Below, piece after piece: positions 1 through 6,409 of a stretch of 10,040 nucleotides of DNA. Source of the stretch: Deferribacteres bacterium (GTDB lineage: Bacteria > Thermosulfidibacterota > Thermosulfidibacteria > Thermosulfidibacterales > Thermosulfidibacteraceae); NCBI GenBank assembly GCA_013153205.1, contig JAADEW010000093.1, forward strand, positions 1 to 10,040, in the 5' to 3' direction. The first letter of the stretch is position 1; each line of letters opens with the position of its first letter. A program made the translations under genes and the position numbers. A model generated the notes under the pieces. That model was not told the DNA's origin. It was given only the letters and a program-made list of their open reading frames with translations, and searched no databases.

Positions 1-44
1 GCAATCTTTATGTATGATGAGCCTGCGTCTATTCCCACGAACAT
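1..44 (-). CDS. BadF/BadG/HgdC-type ATPase activator (5' end only)
   Basis: Only the first 14 codons are present, reading MFVGIDAGSSYIKI, and the gene runs off the left edge. The GIDxGSxxxK pattern is the first phosphate-binding loop of the ASKHA ATPases (BadF/BadG/BcrA/BcrD, HgdC), homodimers that hold one [4Fe-4S] cluster and drive an electron into a 2-hydroxyacyl-CoA dehydratase-type partner by ATP hydrolysis. Its ATG shares one base with the TAA of the dehydratase-like gene upstream (TAATG). A GGAGAG sequence lies 9 nt before the ATG, inside that gene. Motif plus neighbour make the family call good, but the cluster-binding cysteines and the rest of the fold are outside the window. Co-transcription with the upstream gene, and therefore a partner role, is inferred. 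Confidence 0.85.
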   Translation of the reverse strand, partial: MFVGIDAGSSYIKI

Positions 45-1321
45 TAGGCAAGGCTCTCCACAAAGGCTTCAATCCTTGTTCTTATCTGCTCCACGTCCTG
101 AAGGGAGTAGTCGGTTTCAATCTTTATTGCAGGTATTCCCTTCTCTTTCAGGGCGTCCATCACCTTCTTGGCTTCAATGTTGTAGGTGTGGCAGAAGGAG
201 AGGGTGTAGTATATGACCCCGTCAATCTCTTTCTGCTCGCAGAGAGCAAGGATGTTCTGAACCCTTTCGTGGTTGGGGGTGAAGCAGGCGCAGTCTATCT
301 TGCTGTATCTTTCAAGAAGGGCGTCTATCAGTTCCTCTGTGCTTTCTGCGTGCTCGGTGCTGACGTTGTTTCTGAAGTATCTCTCTCCGATACAGGCTTC
401 TTCCGCCACTATGGCGGCATTACAGGATTCTGCTATGTGGTGTATCTTCCAGTTGGGAGGAGCCATGGGGGTTCCGGAGACGAGAATTCTGGGAGCGCCT
501 TCTGGATAGACCGAAAATCCCTGCTCTATCCGCTCTTTGAGCTCTTCGCACAGCCTGTTGACCATTCGGGCGTATCTCACCGGCTCGTCGTAAAAGGATA
601 TCTGGTTTACCAGAAGGGCATCCAGCCCGGATATGGGTATCACGCCGTTTCCGCATCTCAACCTGGAGAGCCTTTTCATTGCGCTTCTCTTGGCGTTCAC
701 GATTTCAATGCCTTCTTTGAGGTTCTCAAAGGTTATCTCACACCGGCAGAGCTTTTCCACCTCTTTTTTGAAGGCTTTTATCTCCTCTTTCCAGATGGAC
801 AGCTCCCTTTCTCCTTTTCTGTGGGGAATGTGCATGACGTGCACCCTGTGAAGCCTGCTCAGAAGCTCCCATGTCTTCTTTTTCGCCTCACAGGTGGTCT
901 CGCCGTATATGATGTCGGAAATCTGCGTGTAGGGGCAGGTTCTCTGAAGCTTGAAGCCGTAAGCCGATTTTATAAGGGGACATATGTTTCTCGGAAGATG
1001 GGTTTCGGCATCGGGTATGGAAAACTGCGCCCCTCCGCAAAGCCCGTAGCAGGCTCCACCTGCGGCAACGACCAGCTCCTCCGGCACGAATATGCAGAAG
1101 GTCCCTACCAGCGGTTTGCCGCTGGATTTAAGCTCCATGAGCTCTTCTATTCTCTTTCCGTGTATCTCTCCCATCAGCCGGTCAAAGTAGTCCATTGAGC
1201 GGGGCCTGTTCTTTCTGGAGAGAAAAAGCTCCTGATACATGCTTCCCAGTGCTTTCATAAGCTCTTCGTGCTTCTCAATATCCATACCAAGCTCGGCATA
1301 AAGCCTCCTGTATCCTTCCAT
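44..1321 (-). CDS. 2-hydroxyacyl-CoA dehydratase-like Fe-S protein (double-cubane cluster type)
   Basis: A 425-residue protein of the 2-hydroxyacyl-CoA dehydratase subunit superfamily (HgdB/BadB, E. coli YjiM, double-cubane cluster proteins). Family signatures visible are GTFCIFVPEEL (73-83), LPRNICPLIKS (109-119), CPYTQISD (129-136), GETTCEAKKK (140-149), VAEEACIGERYF (305-316) and YYTLSFCHTYNIE (371-383). Their cysteines C76, C114, C144, C310 and C377 are candidate cluster ligands, and 16 cysteines are present in all. Classical dehydratases need two different tandem subunits. Here there is one, followed directly by the ATPase activator, which is the arrangement known for double-cubane cluster proteins and YjiM/YjiL. 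Those carry out ATP-driven low-potential reductions; the double-cubane protein of Carboxydothermus reduces acetylene, and its natural substrate is unclear. No signal peptide is seen, so it is probably cytoplasmic. The ATG is supported by AGGAG 8 nt upstream. Family is confident; reaction and substrate are unknown. Confidence 0.9.
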   Translation of the reverse strand: MEGYRRLYAELGMDIEKHEELMKALGSMYQELFLSRKNRPRSMDYFDRLMGEIHGKRIEELMELKSSGKPLVGTFCIFVPEELVVAAGGACYGLCGGAQFSIPDAETHLPRNICPLIKSAYGFKLQRTCPYTQISDIIYGETTCEAKKKTWELLSRLHRVHVMHIPHRKGERELSIWKEEIKAFKKEVEKLCRCEITFENLKEGIEIVNAKRSAMKRLSRLRCGNGVIPISGLDALLVNQISFYDEPVRYARMVNRLCEELKERIEQGFSVYPEGAPRILVSGTPMAPPNWKIHHIAESCNAAIVAEEACIGERYFRNNVSTEHAESTEELIDALLERYSKIDCACFTPNHERVQNILALCEQKEIDGVIYYTLSFCHTYNIEAKKVMDALKEKGIPAIKIETDYSLQDVEQIRTRIEAFVESLA

Positions 1322-1350
1322 TTCCCTTTCTCCTAAAGCGTTTTTTAGAG

Positions 1351-1378
1351 AGTTTATTCAGCAAAACCTATAAGTCAA
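1351..1378 (-). promoter_or_regulatory. Sigma-70-type promoter for the dehydratase-like gene
   Basis: On the minus strand, TTGACT (1378-1373) is followed by a 16-nt spacer and TAAACT (1356-1351), 5/6 and 4/6 matches to consensus. Transcription would start near 1344 and leave a leader of about 22 nt that includes the AGGAG ribosome-binding site. It is the best candidate between the two divergent genes. Prediction by eye only. Confidence 0.55.
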
Positions 1379-1442
1379 ATTTGTGTTTGCTATCAAAATC
1401 TTGCTATCCATAGGGGGAATTTATCTGTGGGAAAGTGGAGGT

Positions 1443-1471
1443 TTGAAATGCCGGGTCGGTTTTAGTAGTAT
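1443..1471 (+). promoter_or_regulatory. Sigma-70-type promoter for the yicC-secA operon
   Basis: TTGAAA (1443-1448), a 17-nt spacer and TAGTAT (1466-1471) match consensus at 5/6 and 4/6 positions with ideal spacing. Transcription would start near 1478. That leaves too little leader to place a ribosome-binding site before the ATG at 1486, but enough for the GGAGAGGG that precedes GTG 1501. Every later gene follows without a clear terminator, so this may drive the whole array. Prediction by eye only. Confidence 0.5.
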
Positions 1472-1500
1472 GACACCACGACGGTATGGAGAGGGAAGCG

Positions 1501-2355
1501 GTGCTTTACAGTATGACGGGATACGGCAGGGCGTCAGCGGAGAGGGAAGGGCTTCTTGTTGAGGTGGAGGTGAAGGGGGTTAATCACAAGTATCTTGACG
1601 TGAACGTAAGGCTTCCGCGGCAGTTCACCTTTCTTGAGCCCCACATAAGGCGTTTCGTTCAGGAGAAGGTTGCAAGGGGAAGGGTTGACCTGTATATTCA
1701 GATAAAGTTTGAGGGCGCAAAAGGGAAGAAGGTAGAGCTTAACGTTGAGCTGGCTTTCATGCTTTGGGATAAGGTCAGGGAGCTTTCCTCGGAGCTTAAA
1801 GCCCCTCTTCCGCATCTTGGTTCCATTATCAGGGAGGTTATGACCGTTGAGGAGTCCGTTGATGAAGAGGAACTTCTTGATGTGGTTATGGAAGCCGTGA
1901 GGGAGGCTTTTGAGCAGTTTTTATCCTTCAAGAAGGAGGAGGGTGATAGATTGCGCAGGGATATTCTGAAGAGGTTGGGCAGGGTTGAGGAGTTCGTGGA
2001 GAAGGCTTTTTCCCTTGCGGAGATAGCCGTTGAGGAGACCAGGAGAAAGCTGATGGAGAGGCTGAAGGAGCTTGATGTTGACGACCAGCGTGTGGCTCAG
2101 GAGATAGCGATAATGATAGACAGGATGGATGTGACCGAGGAGCTCGTCCGCTTGAAGAGCCACATAGAGGCTTTTGAAAAGACTGTGGAAAAGGGCTCTC
2201 CCTGCGGGAGGAAGCTGGATTTCATCTCTCAGGAGATGTTGAGAGAGGCCAATACCCTCGGGGTTAAGGCGGCTACAGCCCAGCTGAATCACCTCGCCGT
2301 TGACATGAAAACGGAGATAGAAAAGATAAGGGAGCAGGTTCAGAACATAGAATGA
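1501..2355 (+). CDS. yicC: YicC family endoribonuclease
   Basis: A 284-residue YicC/YloC family protein, a stress-linked endoribonuclease family; E. coli YicC takes part in turnover of the small RNA RyhB. Signatures in order: SMTGYGR (residues 4-10), VNHKYLDVNVRLP (about 27-39), GRVDLYI (about 60-66), EEGDRLRRDI in the middle, and the C-terminal block with RVAQEIA, DVTEELVRLKSHIEAF, LDFISQEMLREANT and TEIEKIREQVQNIE. Both the N-terminal YicC-like half and the C-terminal DUF1732 half are complete and of normal length. I chose GTG at 1501 because GGAGAGGG lies 5 nt upstream and the protein then begins MLYSMTGYG, close to the family's usual start. The in-frame ATG at 1486 would add five residues but has no purine-rich site before it. 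The stop overlaps the gmk start (ATGA), and yicC-gmk adjacency is common in bacteria. Cytoplasmic. Confidence 0.95.
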   Translation: MLYSMTGYGRASAEREGLLVEVEVKGVNHKYLDVNVRLPRQFTFLEPHIRRFVQEKVARGRVDLYIQIKFEGAKGKKVELNVELAFMLWDKVRELSSELKAPLPHLGSIIREVMTVEESVDEEELLDVVMEAVREAFEQFLSFKKEEGDRLRRDILKRLGRVEEFVEKAFSLAEIAVEETRRKLMERLKELDVDDQRVAQEIAIMIDRMDVTEELVRLKSHIEAFEKTVEKGSPCGRKLDFISQEMLREANTLGVKAATAQLNHLAVDMKTEIEKIREQVQNIE

Positions 2356-2966
2356 TAAAGAGAAAGAAGGGCATCATTTTCGTTGTTTCAGCCCCTTCCG
2401 GAGCGGGAAAAACCACCTTTTGCAGGCGGGTGCTTTCCGAGCTTGAGGGGATAGTGTTTTCCGTCTCTTACACCACCCGTCCGCCGAGGGAGAATGAAGT
2501 GCACGGAAGGGACTACTTCTTCGTCTCCCGGGAAGAGTTTCTCAGAATGGTGGAGGAGGGGAAGTTCGTTGAGTATGCCGAGGTTTACGGCAATCTATAC
2601 GGCACTTCCAAGGAGTTTATTGAGGGGTATGTGGAGCAGGGGGTGGATGTCCTTCTTGACATTGACGTTCAGGGGGCGGAAAAGATACTCTCGTATTATT
2701 CCGATGCGGTGGGAATCTTTATATTTCCCCCTTCTCTGGAGGTGTTGAGACAGCGGCTTTTAAAGAGGGGAACCGATGCCCCGGAGGTGATAGAGAAAAG
2801 GCTTAAGGTTGCGGAAAAAGAGATTGAAAAGGCGGATATGTATCAATACTGGGTTCTCAATGACGAGTTTGAGGAGGCTTATACCGTTTTTAAATCTATT
2901 TTTTTAGCTGAAAGGAGCAGAAGTGAAAGACTTTTCCTTGAGGGAAGGGGATTATCACATAGATGA
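2352..2966 (+). CDS. gmk: Guanylate kinase
   Basis: A 204-residue cytoplasmic nucleotide kinase that phosphorylates GMP to GDP with ATP, needed for GTP/dGTP supply and recycling. The P-loop SAPSGAGKTT lies at residues 13-22. The GMP-binding block SYTTRPPRENEVHGRDYFF follows at about 39-57, then VEYAEVYGNLYGTS, LLDIDVQGA, and a lid segment around RLLKRGTDAPEVIEKRL. Length and motif order are typical. Its ATG overlaps the yicC stop as ATGA, and there is no good Shine-Dalgarno site at normal distance (the nearest GGGAG is about 17 nt away), so translation is probably coupled to yicC. The last 44 bases also encode the start of the Xer recombinase. The rpoZ gene often found after gmk is absent here. 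Confidence 0.97.
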   Translation: MIKRKKGIIFVVSAPSGAGKTTFCRRVLSELEGIVFSVSYTTRPPRENEVHGRDYFFVSREEFLRMVEEGKFVEYAEVYGNLYGTSKEFIEGYVEQGVDVLLDIDVQGAEKILSYYSDAVGIFIFPPSLEVLRQRLLKRGTDAPEVIEKRLKVAEKEIEKADMYQYWVLNDEFEEAYTVFKSIFLAERSRSERLFLEGRGLSHR

Positions 2967-3825
2967 TTTCGTGGAGTATCTCGTCAGCTCAAAGGGTGCT
3001 TCTCCACACACCGTAAGGGGATACAGGAGGGACATTGAGGAGTTTTTTGCCTTCGTGAAAAAGCCTCCCACGGAGGTCTCAAGGGAGGATGTTCTTTCCT
3101 ACATCTCTTTTTGCTTCAAAACGAGGCTCTCCTCATCTTCCATAAGCAGGAAGCTTTCCTCCATAAGAACATTCTTCAAGTTCCTGAAGAAGAAGGAGAT
3201 AATATCTGAAAGCCCTGTGGTGGGGGTGAAGAACCCCAAGATGCCCAAGAGGCTTCCCAGATACCTCTCCTACGACGAGGTTGCCCTTTTGATAGAGAAG
3301 GGGGCGGAGAGCGCACGGGATAGAGCTATACTTGAGTTTATGTATGCAACGGGAGTCAGGGTTTCCGAGCTGTGCGGGCTGAACATAGAGGATGTGGACC
3401 TTGCCCACATGAAAGCCCTTGTCAGGGGAAAGGGCAAAAAGGAGCGGATAGTCTATTTCGGAAAGAGGGCTAAAGATGCCCTGCTGGAATATTTGAGGGA
3501 GAGGCAGAAAATTGTTTCAAGAAGGGGATTCCCTGAGCCCAACGCCCTTTTCGTGACCCCAAGGGGCAGGATAAGCGATATGACGGTGAGGAGGATACTT
3601 GACAGAGCCGCTAAAAGGGCAGGACTGCCGAAAAAGGTCTATCCGCACATGGTAAGGCACAGCTTCGCCACCCATCTGCTTGAAGGGGGGCTGGAGCTCA
3701 GGGCTCTTCAGGAGCTTTTGGGCCATAAAAACATAGAGACAACGGAGGTTTACACACATGTATCAATTGAAAGACTGGTGGAGGTTTACGACAGAACCCA
3801 CCCGAGAGCAAGGAGAAAAAGCTAA
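2923..3825 (+). CDS. xerC: Xer-type tyrosine site-specific recombinase (XerC/XerD)
   Basis: A 300-residue tyrosine recombinase of normal Xer length. The N-terminal SAM-like core-binding domain (about 11-95) carries VEYLVSSKGASPHTVRGYRRD, and the catalytic domain follows. All six catalytic positions are visible: R146 (TGVRVSEL), K170 (RGKGKKER), H242 and R245 (HMVRHSFATH), H268 (LLGHKN) and the nucleophile Y277 (TEVYTHV). The C-terminal HPRARRK is typical of XerC/XerD. The role is resolving chromosome dimers at dif with FtsK. A position just before hslVU is the classical place of xerC, so I use that symbol, but C versus D cannot be fixed from one sequence; it could be the only Xer. The start is GTG, preceded by AAAGGAG with 5-nt spacing, inside the gmk 3' end. 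Housekeeping context argues against an integrase of a mobile element. Confidence 0.93.
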   Translation: MKDFSLREGDYHIDDFVEYLVSSKGASPHTVRGYRRDIEEFFAFVKKPPTEVSREDVLSYISFCFKTRLSSSSISRKLSSIRTFFKFLKKKEIISESPVVGVKNPKMPKRLPRYLSYDEVALLIEKGAESARDRAILEFMYATGVRVSELCGLNIEDVDLAHMKALVRGKGKKERIVYFGKRAKDALLEYLRERQKIVSRRGFPEPNALFVTPRGRISDMTVRRILDRAAKRAGLPKKVYPHMVRHSFATHLLEGGLELRALQELLGHKNIETTEVYTHVSIERLVEVYDRTHPRARRKS

Positions 3826-4345
3826 GTCCACCACTGTTTTGTGCGTGCGCAAAGGGGACAGGGTGGTTATGGCGGCGGACGGACAGGTCACCTTCGGCAC
3901 CACTGTGCTTAAATCCAGGGCAAAGAAGGTGAGGAAGATATACCACAACAGGGTCATGGTGGGCTTTGCAGGGGCTTCTGCCGATGCCATCACCCTTATG
4001 ATGCGCCTTGAGTCAAAGCTGGAGGAGTATGGAGGCAATCTCGCAAGGGCAGTGGTTGAGCTTGCCAAGGACTGGAGGATGGACAAGGCTTTGAGAAGGC
4101 TTGAAGCTTTTATGATAGTGGCTGATAGAGAAAGGTCTTTTCTCGTTTCCGGCACGGGAGATGTGATAGAGCCTGATGATGGGGTGATAGCCATCGGCTC
4201 CGGAGGGGCTTTTGCCCTTTCTGCGGCGAAGGCGCTTCTGAGGCATTCAGACCTTGACGTCAGAGATGTGGTGGTTGAAGCCATGAAAATAGCGGCGTCA
4301 ATATGTATATATACCAACGAAAATCTTGTGGTAGAGGAGTTGTGA
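3758..4345 (+). CDS. hslV: HslV peptidase subunit of the HslVU protease (start uncertain)
   Basis: HslV (ClpQ/CodW) is the N-terminal-threonine peptidase ring of the cytoplasmic HslUV protease. From this start the product is 195 residues, and the catalytic Thr is residue 25 (STTVLCVRKG). Counting from it, D17 (AADGQ), K33 (AKKVRK) and S124 (IGSGG) fall at the E. coli positions, and the 171-residue mature part has normal size. The start is odd: HslV normally has zero to a few residues before the Thr, here 24. ATG 3758 has GGAGG 9 nt upstream, but it lies deep in xerC and its first residues are another frame of the conserved Xer C-terminus. No ATG, GTG, TTG or CTG is available nearer the Thr. 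However, AGGAG sits 8 nt before an AAG codon (3824-3826) exactly where a start is expected. Gene identity is certain; the true N-terminus is not. Confidence 0.95.
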   Translation: MYQLKDWWRFTTEPTREQGEKAKSTTVLCVRKGDRVVMAADGQVTFGTTVLKSRAKKVRKIYHNRVMVGFAGASADAITLMMRLESKLEEYGGNLARAVVELAKDWRMDKALRRLEAFMIVADRERSFLVSGTGDVIEPDDGVIAIGSGGAFALSAAKALLRHSDLDVRDVVVEAMKIAASICIYTNENLVVEEL

Positions 4346-4346
4346 G

Positions 4347-5699
4347 ATGCAGTATAGAGAGCTTACACCGAAGGAGATTGTAAGGGAGCTTGACAGATAC
4401 ATTATCGGGCAGGAAAAGGCTAAAAAGGCGGTTGCCATAGCCCTGAGGAACCGCTGGAGAAGGCAGCAACTGCCCCCTGAGCTCAAAGAGGAGGTGTTGC
4501 CCAAAAACATCCTCATGATTGGCCCCACGGGCGTGGGAAAGACGGAGATTGCGAGAAGGCTTGCCAGGCTTGCCAAGGCTCCTTTCGTTAAGGTGGAGGC
4601 TTCAAAGTTTACCGAAGTGGGGTATGTTGGAAGGGATGTGGAGTCCATCATAAGGGACCTCACCAAGGTTTCCATAAGGATGGTGAAGGAGGAGAAGGAG
4701 AAGCAGGTTCTTGCCAAGGCGAGGTTTCTGGCTGAGGAAAAAATCCTTGACCTGCTCGTTCCCAGGCCCGCCGTTCCCAGAGGCGTTTCTTTAAGCGGCG
4801 ATGAGGTTCAGCAGTATAAAAACACGCGGGAGAAGTTCAGACAGATGCTGAAAGAGGGCAGGCTTGACGAGAGAGAGGTTGACGTGGAGGTTGAGGACAA
4901 GAGCTCCGCGGCAATGATAGAGGTGATACCCATGACGGGCATGGAGGACATAGACTTGAGCCTCAGGGACATGCTGGGAAGCCTTTTCCCGAAAAAGACC
5001 AAGGTAAAAAGGATGAAGGTGAAGGACGCCTTTGAATACATAACCAAGCAGGAAGCGGAAAAGCTGATTGACATGGACGAGGTGATAAAAGAGGCTATAG
5101 AGCGGGTTGAGCAGACAGGCATCGTCTTCATTGACGAGATAGACAAGATTGCCGGAAGGGAGAGGTCTCACGGTCCGGATGTCTCAAGGGAGGGGGTGCA
5201 GAGGGACCTTCTGCCTCTGGTTGAGGGCACCTCCGTAACCACGAGATACGGGGTGGTGAGAACGGACCACATCCTTTTCATAGCCGCAGGTGCTTTTCAT
5301 GTGGCAAAGCCCTCTGACCTCATACCGGAGCTTCAGGGAAGGTTTCCCATAAGGGTTGAGCTTTCTCCTTTAGCCAAAGAGGACTTTGTGAGGATACTCA
5401 CCGAGCCGCAGAACGCTCTGGTGAAGCAGTATAAAGCCTTGCTCCTTACGGAGGGGGTTGAGCTTGAGTTTACTGAAGACGGGGTTGAAAGAATAGCGGA
5501 GATAGCCGTGATGCTCAACGAGAGGATGGAAAACATAGGGGCAAGGAGGCTTTACACGGTTATGGAAAAACTGCTGGAGGAGGTCTCCTTCAGCGCGCCG
5601 GAATTGAAGGGCACCAGGGTTGTCATAGACAGGGCTTATGTGGACGAAAAGCTCAGCGACATAATGAAGGACGAAGACCTGAGCAAATACATCCTTTAG
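4347..5699 (+). CDS. hslU: HslU ATPase/unfoldase subunit of the HslVU protease
   Basis: A 450-residue AAA+ unfoldase (ClpY) that forms the hexameric ATPase ring on HslV and threads substrates into it. Visible motifs: Walker A GPTGVGKT (59-66), pore loop GYVG (92-95), an inserted I-domain at roughly 110-245 that is rich in charged residues, Walker B VFIDEID (260-266), a probable arginine finger in ELQGRFP (R332), and sensor 2 GARR (398-401). It ends in DEDLSKYIL, the C-terminal tail HslU inserts between HslV subunits to activate it. Length matches the family. The ATG comes one base after the hslV stop, with GAGGAG in the end of hslV, so the two subunits are probably co-translated. The complete tail suggests a working HslVU complex. 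Confidence 0.97.
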   Translation: MQYRELTPKEIVRELDRYIIGQEKAKKAVAIALRNRWRRQQLPPELKEEVLPKNILMIGPTGVGKTEIARRLARLAKAPFVKVEASKFTEVGYVGRDVESIIRDLTKVSIRMVKEEKEKQVLAKARFLAEEKILDLLVPRPAVPRGVSLSGDEVQQYKNTREKFRQMLKEGRLDEREVDVEVEDKSSAAMIEVIPMTGMEDIDLSLRDMLGSLFPKKTKVKRMKVKDAFEYITKQEAEKLIDMDEVIKEAIERVEQTGIVFIDEIDKIAGRERSHGPDVSREGVQRDLLPLVEGTSVTTRYGVVRTDHILFIAAGAFHVAKPSDLIPELQGRFPIRVELSPLAKEDFVRILTEPQNALVKQYKALLLTEGVELEFTEDGVERIAEIAVMLNERMENIGARRLYTVMEKLLEEVSFSAPELKGTRVVIDRAYVDEKLSDIMKDEDLSKYIL

Positions 5700-5710
5700 C
5701 TGAGGGCGAA

Positions 5711-6400
5711 ATGGAGGCTAAGATTCTGTCTTACATACAGCAGATTTCTCTGGGGGTGGTTCCTGTTCTTTTCAGCATCACCGTTCACGAGGTCTCTCAC
5801 GGTTATGTGGCGTATCTTCTGGGGGACGACACGGCTAAGAGGATGGGAAGACTCACCCTTAACCCTCTGAAGCACCTTGACCCCATTGGCCTTCTGGTCT
5901 TTCTCGTAACGAGGGTTATTGGCTGGGCGAAGCCCGTTCCCGTAAATCCCTTGAATTTGAGGAATCCGAAGAGGGACATGATGTGGGTTGCCGCGGCGGG
6001 TCCTGCTTCAAATATGGCGCTGGCTTTCCTTTTTGCCGTGGCTTTCAGAGGGCTGGTGAAGCTGGATGCGGCGCTTTTAAAGTATTTCGTGTTCTTTTTC
6101 AGATACGGCATTCTCCCTCCACTTGAGGGGGCTTACAGGATTGTTGTGCCTCTCGTGGTCATGTGTGCCATGGGGGCTATTATCAATGTGGCTCTCTGTT
6201 TCTTCAACCTGATACCCATTCTGCCCCTTGACGGCGGCAGGATACTTTACGGTATTCTGCCTGAGCGGCTGGCTTCAGAATACGCTAAAATAGAGCCGTG
6301 GGGGCTTTTTATCGTGATATTGCTTGTTTTGGTGGGGGGTATAGATAAATATCTTGGAGAGATAATCTGGCGGGCGGCCGGGTTTTTACTGGGTTTTTAG
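5711..6400 (+). CDS. M50 site-2-type intramembrane metalloprotease
   Basis: A 229-residue, strongly hydrophobic membrane protein of peptidase family M50. The zinc-binding HEVSH (H26, E27, H30; HExxH) lies within the first hydrophobic segment, and the third ligand would be D174 in NLIPILPLDGGRIL (the NxxP...LDG motif). Other family blocks are GRLTLNPLKHLDPIG (46-60), the loop around WAKPVPVNP (72-80) and AAAGPASNMALA (94-105). I see about five or six membrane segments and no PDZ or CBS domain, so it belongs to the short, SpoIVFB/Rv-type group rather than the RseP group. This group often sits in housekeeping clusters, with unknown substrates. GAGGG precedes the ATG by 4 nt. It lies 11 nt after hslU and 9 nt before secA. 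Cleavage of a membrane-anchored regulator or leftover signal peptide is possible but unproven. Confidence 0.9.
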   Translation: MEAKILSYIQQISLGVVPVLFSITVHEVSHGYVAYLLGDDTAKRMGRLTLNPLKHLDPIGLLVFLVTRVIGWAKPVPVNPLNLRNPKRDMMWVAAAGPASNMALAFLFAVAFRGLVKLDAALLKYFVFFFRYGILPPLEGAYRIVVPLVVMCAMGAIINVALCFFNLIPILPLDGGRILYGILPERLASEYAKIEPWGLFIVILLVLVGGIDKYLGEIIWRAAGFLLGF

Positions 6401-6409
6401 GAGGTAGTT

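Noticed and set aside
14..1198. A 394-codon open frame on the plus strand
   Set aside because: It is antisense to the dehydratase-like gene, whose product has clear family motifs, its own ribosome site and promoter. The plus-strand product has no recognisable motif and low-complexity aromatic/Gly/Val content typical of a shadow frame.
1437..1465. GGAGG followed by a 5-codon ORF (ATG 1448, product MPGRF), as a possible leader peptide for yicC
   Set aside because: The spacing is ideal, but the ORF falls between the -35 and -10 of the best promoter, so it would not be transcribed from it; there is no attenuator-like hairpin after it.
1322..1500. Riboswitch, small RNA or tRNA in the divergent spacer
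   Set aside because: No stable extended hairpin, tRNA fold or known aptamer pattern was found by eye; promoters and ribosome sites explain most of it.
2923..3825. Tyrosine recombinase as sign of an integrated mobile element
   Set aside because: It is embedded in a housekeeping operon next to hslVU, has the Xer C-terminal HPRARR motif, and no attachment-site repeats, phage genes or composition change are seen.
3763..4317. A 184-codon open frame on the minus strand
   Set aside because: It is the complement of hslV, Ser/Thr/Ala-rich and without motifs; hslV is unambiguous.
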